From assembly GCA_900100475.1 (NCBI GenBank), contig FMTU01000001.1, positions 310,001 through 374,000 of the forward strand: a stretch of DNA of 64,000 nt. The letters are read 5' to 3'. This document shows, in pieces, positions 35,437 through 44,328 of this stretch. Each line of letters starts with the position of its first letter. Position 1 is the first letter of the stretch. This stretch comes from Sphingobium faniae (lineage in GTDB: Bacteria > Pseudomonadota > Alphaproteobacteria > Sphingomonadales > Sphingomonadaceae). The notes beneath the pieces were generated by a model that worked only from the letters and a program-made list of their open reading frames with translations, was not told the origin of the DNA and ran no database searches. The position numbers and the translations under genes were made by a program.

Positions 35437-36840
35437 ATGACGGACCCAATTGCGGATGACCGGCTTCATCAGGATCTGCACAGTGGCGAATCCCGAACGC
35501 TCGTGCCGCTTCTGTTGCGCAGTATCGACGCGACACTGGAAACCAAGGTCTCTCCCGAAATCCGGTCCGACGAAGCCCGCACGATGATCGATATCATCCG
35601 CAGCCTCCTCTATTGGAGCGTGATGCAACTTGATAACGGCGAGGCGCTTCGCGACGATCGGACCCGATGGTTCTCCGGCATATTGGGCATTACCGATACG
35701 GCGCTACCGATTGCCGCGGACAAGAATATTCTGGAAGCGGTTATCGCTGGCGAAGCCGCCTTCTACAAAGGGTTCGATCCAGAGAGTGTCTACGATCCCG
35801 CAACCGCCTATCAAGGCGGGAAGAGCATGGGACGACCCAGCTTCGCCGCAGCGAGTCGGCCGGTGGATGCGGCAGCGATCACGAACTATTTACGAACCCG
35901 TTTTCGCGATCATCCCGATATCGCGGCCGAAAATGTCGTCGCGCTCACGGGTGGCATGAGCAAGGACACGATCCTGTTCGACCTCAGTGGCGGCGGGGAA
36001 GCGCTCGACGGCGGGGTGGTCCTGCGCAAGGATCTGGACCAGCGCGGCAGCGACTATTCCTCGATCGACGAATATTCCCTGCTTCAGGCGATGTATGACG
36101 CCGGGCTTCCGCTCGCCGAGCCGCTGTGGAGCGAACCGGACGATATGGGGCTTGGCACCGCCTTCATCGCGGTGCGGAAGGTCGGCGGCCAATTGGCGGC
36201 CAATGAACCCTTTGCCGACGAGGGCGTGCGACGCCACTTCGTGGATCGACTGGCGAACACACTGGTTCGCATCCATCAGGTTCCGCTCACGCAACTGGGC
36301 CTCTACGGCGCGCGGGCCGGGCTGCCGGTATCAGCGCTGCTGGTCCAGCAGATCGAGGAATGGCGCGATTTCTGGCGGCGCAGTCGTGGCGAGCCCGATC
36401 CAGCCATGGATTTTCTGCTGGGCTGGATGGAAGCCAATATCCCGCCCGAACCCGATTATGCAGCATCGGTCGTTCACGGTGACTATGGCTTCCACAATCT
36501 GATGACGAATGATGGCGAGGTATCCGCCATTCTGGACTGGGAATTTGCGCATCCCGGCGATCCGATGGAAGACGTTGCCTATACCCGGCAATTCGTTGAG
36601 CCGCTCGGCATGTGGCAACAATTTCTGAAGGATTATGAAGGCTATGGGGGAGCAGCGTTCGATCCGGTGCGGGGCCGCTATTTCGAGATCTGGCAGAATG
36701 TTCGCAACGCATGCCTTTGCGCCGGGGCGCTGCGGGCCTTTTCCCGGGGGACGCCGGGCAATCTTCGCATGGCGGCCGCCGGCATCAGCCTTTATCCACG
36801 GTTCAAGCTGGCAGCGTTGCGACAGATCAGCGCCATTTAG
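35437..36840 (+). CDS. APH-fold kinase with extra N-terminal domain
   Basis: This 467-residue protein has a kinase domain from about residue 163, with R-K-D-L-D-Q-R-G strands, the catalytic loop H-G-D-Y-G-F-H-N (347-354) and L-D-W (D367). The first about 140 residues form a separate, mostly helical region (L-V-P-L-L-L-R-S-I-D-A-T-L-E-T-K-V) not found in the kinase at 25180. This could be equivalent to the small LvaB-type partner of lva kinases, but that is inference. GGAGAG precedes the ATG. The stop codon overlaps the dispersed repeat at 36839. Confidence 0.85.
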   Translation: MTDPIADDRLHQDLHSGESRTLVPLLLRSIDATLETKVSPEIRSDEARTMIDIIRSLLYWSVMQLDNGEALRDDRTRWFSGILGITDTALPIAADKNILEAVIAGEAAFYKGFDPESVYDPATAYQGGKSMGRPSFAAASRPVDAAAITNYLRTRFRDHPDIAAENVVALTGGMSKDTILFDLSGGGEALDGGVVLRKDLDQRGSDYSSIDEYSLLQAMYDAGLPLAEPLWSEPDDMGLGTAFIAVRKVGGQLAANEPFADEGVRRHFVDRLANTLVRIHQVPLTQLGLYGARAGLPVSALLVQQIEEWRDFWRRSRGEPDPAMDFLLGWMEANIPPEPDYAASVVHGDYGFHNLMTNDGEVSAILDWEFAHPGDPMEDVAYTRQFVEPLGMWQQFLKDYEGYGGAAFDPVRGRYFEIWQNVRNACLCAGALRAFSRGTPGNLRMAAAGISLYPRFKLAALRQISAI

Positions 36841-36941
36841 AGCATCGTGCGCAAAAGTGGGAACCGGTTTTGCGCAAAAAGCGATGCGACAACAAAAGAT
36901 GAGAGCGCGCGTCCTGCGTCCGATTTAACGCGGCGCGCTCT
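36839..36941. repeat. About 100-bp double-hairpin repeat, copy 2 (inverted)
   Basis: This is the inverted counterpart of the element at 20542-20642: it begins AGAGCATCGTG and ends GGCGCGCTCT, with the same order of stems and linker on the other strand. The first two bases are part of the TAG stop of the kinase gene. The EthD-type gene converges from the other side and stops at 36955, so the repeat fills the gap between two gene ends. Confidence 0.9.
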
Positions 36942-36954
36942 AGCAAGGCCGCCT

Positions 36955-37632
36955 CTATTTGAGCCTGAATTCCCGTGTCAGCATGGGCGTGAAGCTTTCC
37001 ACGAAACTGCCGACATCGGCGGCAATTTCTTCCCCACCGGGCGCGTCGACATAGAAGCGGTCAGTCCAGTCCTCCATCGTCTGGAAGCTCAACATAGGCG
37101 CGCCGAAATAGGCTGGCGCATCGGGCGTCAGGGACGCCATGTGCCAGTTTCGGATGTAGCGGCTCATACCTACATGGACACGATTAGCCTTCTCCACATG
37201 CTCCTGCCAGTGCCGGAAGACCTGAGGCAAAGCCATGCCCTTTTTCGGCCAGCAGGGGGAAATGAGCCGAAGAACCGGCGGCGCGCTCTGGGCGGCCACG
37301 CTGTCCTTGGCGGCAAACTCCTCCACCCAATAAGCGTCGATCCGACCGGGCAACCCGGTCACACGCTCAATCAAACCGGGCAGTTCCGTCGCGCCTGCGC
37401 TCGTCCAGAACTCCACCACCAGATCATAGGGCGATCCGGCATCAACATCCTCCGCCCCCATCTTCGCCCCCGGAAGCCCTCCGGTCAGGGCGTCATCCAC
37501 CAGGTTCACCGTGCAATGCGCGATGTCGGGACGATCGGCGATCAGAGCCGGCAGGATGTCGTCATGGACATACTTGCGATAGGCCACGCGGTCGCTATCG
37601 GCCGCCGCACCATAAGCGATCAGCTTCATCAT
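36955..37632 (-). CDS. EthD-like double-domain protein
   Basis: The 225-residue protein reads as two ferredoxin-like halves. The first has L-I-A-Y-G-A-A-A-D-S-D-R-V-A-Y-R-K-Y-V-H, the second (from about 120) L-I-S-P-C-W-P-K-K-G-M-A-L-P-Q-V-F-R-H-W-Q-E-H-V-E, a pattern of EthD domains (long helix with H-W...H-V). It lies ten bases downstream of the Old Yellow Enzyme gene and is probably co-transcribed. Function unknown; a role in handling the flavoenzyme's product is a guess. Confidence 0.65.
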   Translation of the reverse strand: MMKLIAYGAAADSDRVAYRKYVHDDILPALIADRPDIAHCTVNLVDDALTGGLPGAKMGAEDVDAGSPYDLVVEFWTSAGATELPGLIERVTGLPGRIDAYWVEEFAAKDSVAAQSAPPVLRLISPCWPKKGMALPQVFRHWQEHVEKANRVHVGMSRYIRNWHMASLTPDAPAYFGAPMLSFQTMEDWTDRFYVDAPGGEEIAADVGSFVESFTPMLTREFRLK

Positions 37633-37641
37633 AGAACGCCC

Positions 37642-38757
37642 TCAGACCAGTGTTTTCATCAGTTCGACTGAATAGCCCTTGAGTTCATGGAACCTACGAT
37701 CGCGCACCTTGTTGGACCACTGCGCGTCTGCCAGCATTGCACGACCTACCGCGACCAGGTCGAACTCCCCCCGATCAAGCCGCTCGGCGACCTGTTCTAT
37801 CGTCGAAGGCGTCGGTGCGGACAGCGCGCCCGTCTCGAAATCCTTCATCAGGTCCGTGGCCAGGCCGATGGATCCCACGGTCATGGTCGGCTGACCTGTC
37901 AACTTCTTGACCCAGCCGGCCAGGTTCAGGTCGCTCCCTGCGAACTCTGTTTCCCAGAAACGCCGCTGCGAACAGTCAAAGATATCGACGCCCGCATCAA
38001 CCAGCGGACAAACCCATTGTTCAAGTTCGGCCGGGCTATCGGCTATTCGCGCATCATAGGCATTGGTCTTCCACTGCGACAGGCGGAAGAACAGCACAAA
38101 ATCTTCCCCTACCGCTTCGCGCGTGGCGCGAATGACTTCGGTGGCGAAACGCGTGCGCTCACCAATTGTGGCGCCCCCGTAGCGATCGCTGCGCTTGTTG
38201 GTGGCCGTCCAGAAATATTGGTCGAAAATATAGCCGTGCCCGCCGTGAAACTCGATCGCGTCGAACCCCATGGCCTGCATCTCCTTCGCCGCGCGGGCAA
38301 AGGAGGCAGCGACATCGGCAATATCCTCTTCCGTCATCTCGCGACCACCCGCCATATCCGGTCCGTAGAGGCCAGAGGGACTTTCAAGCTCGTCACCCAG
38401 CGGCGATTCCGGGAAATTGAAGTCGCGGGCGCCTCCGACATGCCAGATTTGCGGGGCCATCCTGGCGCCAGCGGCATGGACGTCGTCGATCACCTTCTGC
38501 CAGGGCGTACGTCGCTCGCCATCGAACCAGGGGATATTCTCCTGATTGCGCGCGATCTCGCGATCCGGGAAGATGCCTTCGGAAATGATGAGGCCCGCCC
38601 CCCCTTCCGCACGCCGCTGATAATAGGCCGCGACATCCTCGTTCGCGAGTCCGTCGGGCGAGAAATAGCGAGTCATGGGCGACATGGCGACACGGTTGCG
38701 AAGCTTCAGCGCCTTATATTCAAATGGTGCGAAAAAGGCTTCGATATGATCCGACAT
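37642..38757 (-). CDS. Old Yellow Enzyme family NADH:flavin oxidoreductase
   Basis: The 371-residue TIM-barrel protein has R-N-R-V-A-M-S-P-M-T-R-Y, the substrate-binding E-F-H-G-G-H-G-Y-I-F-D-Q-Y-F, R-S-D-R-Y-G-G and the C-terminal V-A-V-G-R-A-M-L-A-D FMN-phosphate site. GAGGGA lies nine bases before the ATG used; the earlier ATG overlaps it. The family reduces activated C=C bonds of enones with NAD(P)H through FMN. It is followed by the EthD-like gene and is divergent from the AttH-like gene at 38909. Confidence 0.92.
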   Translation of the reverse strand: MSDHIEAFFAPFEYKALKLRNRVAMSPMTRYFSPDGLANEDVAAYYQRRAEGGAGLIISEGIFPDREIARNQENIPWFDGERRTPWQKVIDDVHAAGARMAPQIWHVGGARDFNFPESPLGDELESPSGLYGPDMAGGREMTEEDIADVAASFARAAKEMQAMGFDAIEFHGGHGYIFDQYFWTATNKRSDRYGGATIGERTRFATEVIRATREAVGEDFVLFFRLSQWKTNAYDARIADSPAELEQWVCPLVDAGVDIFDCSQRRFWETEFAGSDLNLAGWVKKLTGQPTMTVGSIGLATDLMKDFETGALSAPTPSTIEQVAERLDRGEFDLVAVGRAMLADAQWSNKVRDRRFHELKGYSVELMKTLV

Positions 38758-38908
38758 TTCCGTCATTCCCTCGATTCGATGATGCCAGAAAATGCGCGCC
38801 TGCATCGCCAGCGGCAACATTCCCTCTAATTAATGTTAGACTCTGCTGTCGAGCTTTGCAAGACTGGAGCCCAGGTGATTTGCAATCACGACATGGGAGA
38901 GAAAAGAC

Positions 38909-39916
38909 ATGGCCCAGGAGCTGGACTGGACAGCGGACAGCAAGGGCTTTGGCCTGGCGCGACCAAGCGACGATTTCCTGCACGGGCGGTGCGATATCAC
39001 CGATCCCAGTCTCACCGAAACCTGGTTCTGGGCTTTCCAGCAGGCTGAGGCGGGACTGCACGGCTTCGTCTATATCTGGCTGCATCCCAACCTCGATGTG
39101 TGCATGGGCGGCCTGTTCGCGCATTTCGGCGATAAGGCGATGATGCTGGCCTGCGAACTCTCGGATTTCGTCACCTATGCGCGCGCTGACATTTTCGATG
39201 CAGCCGGCAATATCACTTTGCCCAACGGCCTGCGCATCGCCTTTGAAGAGCCGATGCAGCGAGCTCGGATCACTTATGACAATCCGGTGCGGGGCTTCCG
39301 GCTGGACATGATCCAGCAGGCGTTCATGCCGGCCGCCATGCGATCCAACAACAAGCATTTCGAGCAAGGGATGCGCTGCACCGGAACCGTTGCCTACGAA
39401 GGACGCGACTACGCGCTGGACCATCTGACAGTGCGGGACCGGTCATGGCAGGAACCACGCTCCGAAGCGGGTCTGGCGCTGCCCCCCTACACCTGGATGA
39501 CCGGCGCTTTTTCGGAGGACTTCGCTTTCACTGTCGCAGCGCATGACGACCCCGCCCGAGAACCGGAATGGCGGGGCGTCTATGCAATCGACAGCGAGAA
39601 TGCGTTCAAGGATGGCTGGGTCCACCATGGAGGACGGACAGAGAAGATCGTCGCCTGTTCGAAACTGACACGCCGTCATCCAGACACATTGGCCCCTCGC
39701 GACCATCAGGTGACGATGACCACCCAGTCGGGCCGGACCTATCGACTCCAAGGCACCGTGGTCAGCGTGGCGCCCATGACGGTTTGGCACAATAACCTGC
39801 TGCATGTCGGGCTGACCCGCTGGACGTGCGAGGGCATGGACGGCATTGGCTGGGGCGATACCCAGGAGGTAAAATGGAACGATTATGTGGCGCGCTTTGC
39901 GGGTCGGGCCGATTGA
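38909..39916 (+). CDS. AttH/CrtC-like lipocalin-fold protein
   Basis: The 335-residue protein has no signal peptide. Repeating W/F-containing strands (T-W-F-W-A-F-Q-Q, G-F-V-Y-I-W-L-H-P, Y-A-L-D-H-L-T-V-R-D-R-S-W) and the central R-D-R-S-W-Q suggest the double-lipocalin fold of AttH and hydroxyneurosporene synthase (CrtC), which hydrates isoprenoid double bonds. The call rests on pattern only. GGAGAG precedes the ATG. It starts a + strand run with VOC, SDR and EthD genes. If CrtC-like, it could be a hydratase or a carrier of a hydrophobic compound. Confidence 0.55.
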   Translation: MAQELDWTADSKGFGLARPSDDFLHGRCDITDPSLTETWFWAFQQAEAGLHGFVYIWLHPNLDVCMGGLFAHFGDKAMMLACELSDFVTYARADIFDAAGNITLPNGLRIAFEEPMQRARITYDNPVRGFRLDMIQQAFMPAAMRSNNKHFEQGMRCTGTVAYEGRDYALDHLTVRDRSWQEPRSEAGLALPPYTWMTGAFSEDFAFTVAAHDDPAREPEWRGVYAIDSENAFKDGWVHHGGRTEKIVACSKLTRRHPDTLAPRDHQVTMTTQSGRTYRLQGTVVSVAPMTVWHNNLLHVGLTRWTCEGMDGIGWGDTQEVKWNDYVARFAGRAD

Positions 39917-40030
39917 TCGGGTCGCAAACTTTCTAATTCATATTCGTTTTCGTTCTGGTCATGGGCCGGGACATGATCTAGCATCCGCACAAAGACACCC
40001 TGCCGTTAACCGGCAGGAACCTCCGGAGAG

Positions 40031-40573
40031 ATGACCGTGGCAACAAATCCGACAACAGGAGCGATCCGGCAGATCGCCTATTTCGTGTCCGACATCGTCG
40101 TTGCGGCCCGTCGTCACCATGCCTTGTTCGGCTCTGGTCCATTCTATATCGCCGAACATATCGCTCTGGCGCGCTGCGAACATCGCGGTCGTCCAGCGAC
40201 GCTCGATCACAGCTCCGCTTATGGTCAGTGGGGGGACATCATGGTCGAATTCGTGCAGCAGAACAATGCGGGACCGTCTGTCTTTCGGGACATCTTCCCC
40301 GATGGCCGCGAGGGCATGCATCACGTCGCCCTGATGGTGAACAATCTGGGCGACGCGATCCAGGCTTATAATGATCAGGGGATGGAGACGGCCTTTTACG
40401 CCGTGCTGGAATCCGGCCAGGCCTATACGATGATGGACGCCACGGCGACCCACGGACATTTCATCGAACTGTACGAACCGAATGCCGTGGTGACCTATGT
40501 CTACGACCTCGTCCGGCGTGCGGCGCAGGATTTCGACGGCTCCGATCCTATCCGTTATTTTGATCTTGCCTAG
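40031..40573 (+). CDS. VOC (glyoxalase/epimerase-like) protein
   Basis: The 180-residue protein has two beta-alpha-beta-beta-beta modules: I-R-Q-I-A-Y-F-V-S-D-I-V at the start and M-H-H-V-A-L-M-V-N-N-L-G-D-A-I about residue 97, with H-H and a late E in F-I-E-L-Y as metal-ligand candidates. GGAGAG touches the ATG directly; a GTG two codons later has better spacing. VOC enzymes act as dioxygenases, epimerases or lyases using a divalent metal. A paralogue lies at 55880-56398. Confidence 0.83.
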   Translation: MTVATNPTTGAIRQIAYFVSDIVVAARRHHALFGSGPFYIAEHIALARCEHRGRPATLDHSSAYGQWGDIMVEFVQQNNAGPSVFRDIFPDGREGMHHVALMVNNLGDAIQAYNDQGMETAFYAVLESGQAYTMMDATATHGHFIELYEPNAVVTYVYDLVRRAAQDFDGSDPIRYFDLA

Positions 40574-40635
40574 TCCGCCTTCTTTGGTGCGCGGCCACGC
40601 TAAAAATTCCAGTTTATTCTTAAGGAGTATCTTAC

Positions 40636-41400
40636 ATGGTTTCACTGGCAGGGCGTCTGGAAAACAAGGTCGCGATCGTGACCGGCGGCGCGATGGGATT
40701 AGGCGAAGCCTGCGCCCGTCTCTTCGTGGAAGCCGGTGCGAAAGTCGCAATCGCTGATGTGAATGACGCGGCAGGGCAGAAGCTCGCCGCCGAACTCGGC
40801 GATGCAGCGATCTTCGTGCATCTCGACGTCAGCAAGGAAGCGGAATGGACCGCCGCGGTCAACAAGACCGAGGCGGTCTTCGGGCCGGTAACCGTGCTGG
40901 TCAACAATGCCGGCATCGTCGCCGTCAAGCATCTGGCCGAAATGACTGAAGCCGATTATCGCCGCGTCATCGACATCAACCAGGTCGGCACGTTCCTGGG
41001 CACCAAAGCGGTGATCGCCTCCATGCGCGGCGCGGGCGGCGGCTCCATCGTCAATGTCGCGAGTTGCGCGGGCGAATTCGGCATGAAACATTTCGCCCAT
41101 TATGTGTCCAGCAAATGGGCGGTTCGCGGCTTTTCCCGTGCAGCATCCGAAGACCTGGCCAAATATCATATTCGCGTGAACGTCGTCATTCCCGGCACCA
41201 TGGACACCCCGATGAACGCCGGCCTGACGCCGCCCAAGCGGCAGGCGATCAAGCGGTTCGCCCGCCCCGAGGAAGTCGCGTCCATGGCGCTGTATCTTGC
41301 ATCCGATGAGGCGTCCTATTGCACCGGCCGCGACTATGCGGTCGAAGGCGGCTTCAGCAACCTTGTTGGCGAAGTCATGATGGACGACGTGGAGGATTGA
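40636..41400 (+). CDS. Short-chain dehydrogenase/reductase (SDR)
   Basis: The 254-residue SDR has V-T-G-G-A-M-G-L-G, I-A-D-V-N-D (favouring NAD+), N-N-A-G-I, the catalytic S in V-A-S-C-A-G and Y-V-S-S-K. AAGGAG stands eight bases before the ATG. The EthD gene follows after three bases, so they are one transcription unit; the 40031 VOC gene precedes it. It probably oxidises a hydroxyl group of the compound handled by its neighbours. Confidence 0.92.
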   Translation: MVSLAGRLENKVAIVTGGAMGLGEACARLFVEAGAKVAIADVNDAAGQKLAAELGDAAIFVHLDVSKEAEWTAAVNKTEAVFGPVTVLVNNAGIVAVKHLAEMTEADYRRVIDINQVGTFLGTKAVIASMRGAGGGSIVNVASCAGEFGMKHFAHYVSSKWAVRGFSRAASEDLAKYHIRVNVVIPGTMDTPMNAGLTPPKRQAIKRFARPEEVASMALYLASDEASYCTGRDYAVEGGFSNLVGEVMMDDVED

Positions 41401-41403
41401 TCC

Positions 41404-41790
41404 ATGAAGATCGTCTGCCTCATGCGCCGCAAGGCCAGCCTCAGCCATCAGCAGTTCAAGGACTATTACGAAAATAACCATGCCCATCTGGCCGTGGAAC
41501 TACTGCCTTTCTTTTCCGAATATCGGCGCAATTACCTGATCAAGGACGAAGCATATAAGCCGGATCATCTCGACGATGTGCCACCTGCGCCCGATTATGA
41601 TGTCGTTACGGAAATCAGTTTCGCCAGCCGCGACGATTATCAACGCATGGTCGATGCGCTCGCCGATCCTGAGATCGGCGGCCGCATCGCCGCGGATGAA
41701 GAGAATTTTCTCGACCGCAGCGCCATGGTGATGTTTTTCGTCGACGAACATGTGACCGCCCCGGAAAAACTGGCCCACTTCTTTTCCTGA
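41404..41790 (+). CDS. EthD domain-containing protein
   Basis: The 128-residue EthD protein shows Q-Q-F-K-D-Y-Y-E-N-N-H-A-H-L, Y-R-R-N-Y-L-I-K-D and D-E-E-N-F-L-D-R-S. It is most like the protein at 24641-25000. GAGGATTG precedes the ATG. It ends the + strand run and is followed by a strong hairpin. Role unknown; a partner of the adjacent SDR/VOC enzymes. Confidence 0.85.
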   Translation: MKIVCLMRRKASLSHQQFKDYYENNHAHLAVELLPFFSEYRRNYLIKDEAYKPDHLDDVPPAPDYDVVTEISFASRDDYQRMVDALADPEIGGRIAADEENFLDRSAMVMFFVDEHVTAPEKLAHFFS

Positions 41791-41800
41791 CTGGGGCGGA

Positions 41801-41831
41801 GGAGGAGGCAGCACAATAGGCTGCCTCTTCC
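41801..41831. terminator. Bidirectional hairpin terminator
   Basis: GGAGGAGGCAGC (41801-41812) pairs with GCTGCCTCTTCC (41820-41831) with one G-T pair and a seven-base loop, ten bases after the EthD stop. It lies between convergent EthD and acyl-CoA dehydrogenase genes. Confidence 0.75.
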
Positions 41832-41989
41832 TATCGCGATTTACATGGCCAGATATCATTTCCGCCAAACGTCCTGCCCCTGCATATTTGGTCCGGCAGG
41901 TCAGGCATCGGCCTTGCTTGGCAATCATAGAATGCTGCGGATTTCGCCGCTCATGCGGGCGCCACGCTCCGCCCGCATATCACAATGGG

Positions 41990-43123
41990 CTACGCGGCGC
42001 GTTCCACAGCCTCATCACCGGATGGCGCCATGAAACGCTCCAGATGATATTCGTTGTCACCAAGCAGCTTCTCGTCCACAAATGCGCGACGGAAATGATG
42101 TCCGATCGGATACTCGGCGGTGAAGCCGATGCCACCATGGAGATGCAGCGCCTGCCCGGTTACGGCGCGCGCGGCCGTCATCACCTTGACCTTGCACGCG
42201 GCAGCGGCCCGTCGGCTTTCTTCCCTGCCTTCATGGAGAGCCGACATGGCGCGATAGACCATGGACCGTGCGTCATTGGTCTCAATGAAGAGGTCGGCCA
42301 CCTCGTGCTGCAACGCCTGGAACTGTCCCAGCGGCTGGCCGAACTGCTCCCGTATGGCAAGATATTCGCGCGTGCGTTCGATGGCGCGCTCAAGCGACCC
42401 CACGGTGCTGGCACAGAGGATCACAAGCGCCTCGTCAAGGCAGTCCTGCAGTTGCTCGCTGGCATCCGCGCCCGAGACCAAAAGCATCGCTTCGGATACG
42501 AAAGCATTTTCGAATCGGATATTGGCCGCTGGCGTGAAATCCGCCAGATGGTGCGGACTGATGGTCACGCCGACCGAGGCGGGATTGATTGCGAGGACGG
42601 CGAGGTCGCCCCCTTCCTCCATCTTTCCCACCACGAGCAACATGTTCGCATCGTCACCGTCCACCACGGCTAATTTGTCGCCATTTACGACATAGCCCCC
42701 GTCCGCCTTGCTGATACGCGTGGTGCTTTTGGCAAGGTCAAAGCAGGTCGGCCGTTCATAGGCGGCGATGGCGGGCCGCAGATCGCCCGTCACCAGACGT
42801 CCAAGCATTTCGGCGACCGCATCCCCCGACCCTTTGCCGAGCAACCGGGCAGCCAGAACGATATTTTCGTAACGTGGGGTGCCGACCGGCTCTCGTCCCA
42901 ACTCGAAGGCAATGACCGCGATATCTTCCGGCGTACCGGAAAAGCCGCCCAACTCGACCGGTACGGCAACACCTTGAAGGCCAAGTTCGGCCAGCGCCGC
43001 CCATGTCTCACGACGACGCTCCAGCGTCGGTGCATGGCGCATTTCCACGCCCGCACGATTGCCGAGGAATCGCCGGATAGTATCCAAAAACTGGACTTGA
43101 TCGTCGTTAAGCGTCAGTTCCAT
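41990..43123 (-). CDS. Acyl-CoA dehydrogenase family protein
   Basis: The 377-residue protein has the N-terminal helical domain (V-Q-F-L-D-T-I-R-R-F-L), a mid-barrel region and a C-terminal bundle with R-E-Q-F-G-Q-P-L-G-Q-F-Q-A-L-Q-H and Q-L/H-H-G-G-I-G-F-T-A-E-Y-P-I-G. The catalytic glutamate position is not obvious, as in many second subunits of alpha2beta2 acyl-CoA dehydrogenases (FadE28/29 type). The dehydrogenase just upstream at 43161 could be its partner. The start is the second of two ATGs after AAGG. Confidence 0.88.
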   Translation of the reverse strand: MELTLNDDQVQFLDTIRRFLGNRAGVEMRHAPTLERRRETWAALAELGLQGVAVPVELGGFSGTPEDIAVIAFELGREPVGTPRYENIVLAARLLGKGSGDAVAEMLGRLVTGDLRPAIAAYERPTCFDLAKSTTRISKADGGYVVNGDKLAVVDGDDANMLLVVGKMEEGGDLAVLAINPASVGVTISPHHLADFTPAANIRFENAFVSEAMLLVSGADASEQLQDCLDEALVILCASTVGSLERAIERTREYLAIREQFGQPLGQFQALQHEVADLFIETNDARSMVYRAMSALHEGREESRRAAAACKVKVMTAARAVTGQALHLHGGIGFTAEYPIGHHFRRAFVDEKLLGDNEYHLERFMAPSGDEAVERAA

Positions 43124-43160
43124 CATATTACCTTGCTTCGGCACGCATTGTGACCCAGGT

Positions 43161-44291
43161 TCACGACAGGCTGCCCCAGATGATGCTCCGTTGGATCTCG
43201 TTGGCCCCGCCAAAGATTGATGCCGCGCGCCAATACATGAACTGGCTTCGGAAACCGTCATAGGAAGCAATATTCTCGCCATGCGGTGTGACAGGCAGGG
43301 CGGCAAGGCCAAGCTGCTCCATCTCAAGTTCACCGGCGCGCAGCAACAATTCGGACGCGGACACCTTCAAGGCTGACGCAGATGCGGCTGTGCCAGGCCC
43401 CTCCGCCGCGTCCAGCACACGCAACACGGACCATTCGAGCGCGTCGACATCAATCTCCAGCATCGCCAGTTTACGGCGATATCCGATGGTTCGGTCCGCC
43501 GCCCGCTTCAGCCGATCGACATAGCGACGCAGTATCCCGATATAGGCATTGTGAGTGCGTTCGGTATTGAGCAGGAACTTGGCATAGGTCCATGCCTTGT
43601 CCTCCTCACCGATCAGTTCCGACGCAGGCACGCGCACTTCGTCCAGAAACACTTCGCTGACGCTGGGCGCATCGTCGATCGTCTCTATGGGACGGACGGT
43701 AAGACCCGGCGCATCCATCGGCACGATCAACATCGACAGCCCCGCCTGGGGTTTCACGTCCATATTGGTGCGGCACAGGCAGACCATATAATCCGCGTCG
43801 GGCGCATGCGAAGTCCAGATTTTCTGTCCACTGATGACATAATCATCCCCATCCCGCACCGCGCGCGTTCCGACGTTCGCCAGGTCGGACCCCGCCTGCG
43901 GCTCGGAAAAACCCTGGCAGAAGAATATGTCGCCCCGCAGCATTGGATCCAGATAGCGCGCCTTCTGATCCTCCGATCCGAAGCGGCAGATCACTGGCCC
44001 GACAAGACCAATGGCGATAACACTGATCTCCGGGGCGCACGCGCGGCCATATTCGACTTCCCAGATATGGCGTTGCACCGGACTCCAGCCAGTGCCGCCA
44101 TATTCCTTCGGCCAATTGGGTGCTGCCCAACCGCGCTCCGCCAGCTTGCGCTGCCAGTCTGCATAGTCGATACGCCGCAGATGGCCTTGCCGCTCTTCTT
44201 TCGTGGCGATCTCGGGCGACAGTTCCTGCGCAAAAAAAAGCCGGATTTCTTTCTGGAACGCCCTATCCTCATCTGAATATGCGAGTTTCAT
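43161..44291 (-). CDS. Acyl-CoA dehydrogenase family protein
   Basis: The 376-residue protein starts directly with the N-terminal helix (A-F-Q-K-E-I-R-L-F-F) and has Q-G-F-S-E-P-Q-A-G-S-D-L (flavin contact), V-I-S-G-Q-K-I-W-T-S and a C-terminal S-I-F-G-G-A-N-E-I-Q-R. It lies just upstream of a second dehydrogenase of similar size. Paired genes like this make heteromeric acyl-CoA dehydrogenases that act on bulky steroid or ring-bearing side chains in actinobacteria; a similar role is an inference here. Confidence 0.9.
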   Translation of the reverse strand: MKLAYSDEDRAFQKEIRLFFAQELSPEIATKEERQGHLRRIDYADWQRKLAERGWAAPNWPKEYGGTGWSPVQRHIWEVEYGRACAPEISVIAIGLVGPVICRFGSEDQKARYLDPMLRGDIFFCQGFSEPQAGSDLANVGTRAVRDGDDYVISGQKIWTSHAPDADYMVCLCRTNMDVKPQAGLSMLIVPMDAPGLTVRPIETIDDAPSVSEVFLDEVRVPASELIGEEDKAWTYAKFLLNTERTHNAYIGILRRYVDRLKRAADRTIGYRRKLAMLEIDVDALEWSVLRVLDAAEGPGTAASASALKVSASELLLRAGELEMEQLGLAALPVTPHGENIASYDGFRSQFMYWRAASIFGGANEIQRSIIWGSLS

Positions 44292-44328
44292 CGGGCGCCC
44301 CTCATCGCGCGTTCGTTTCGATCCTGTC

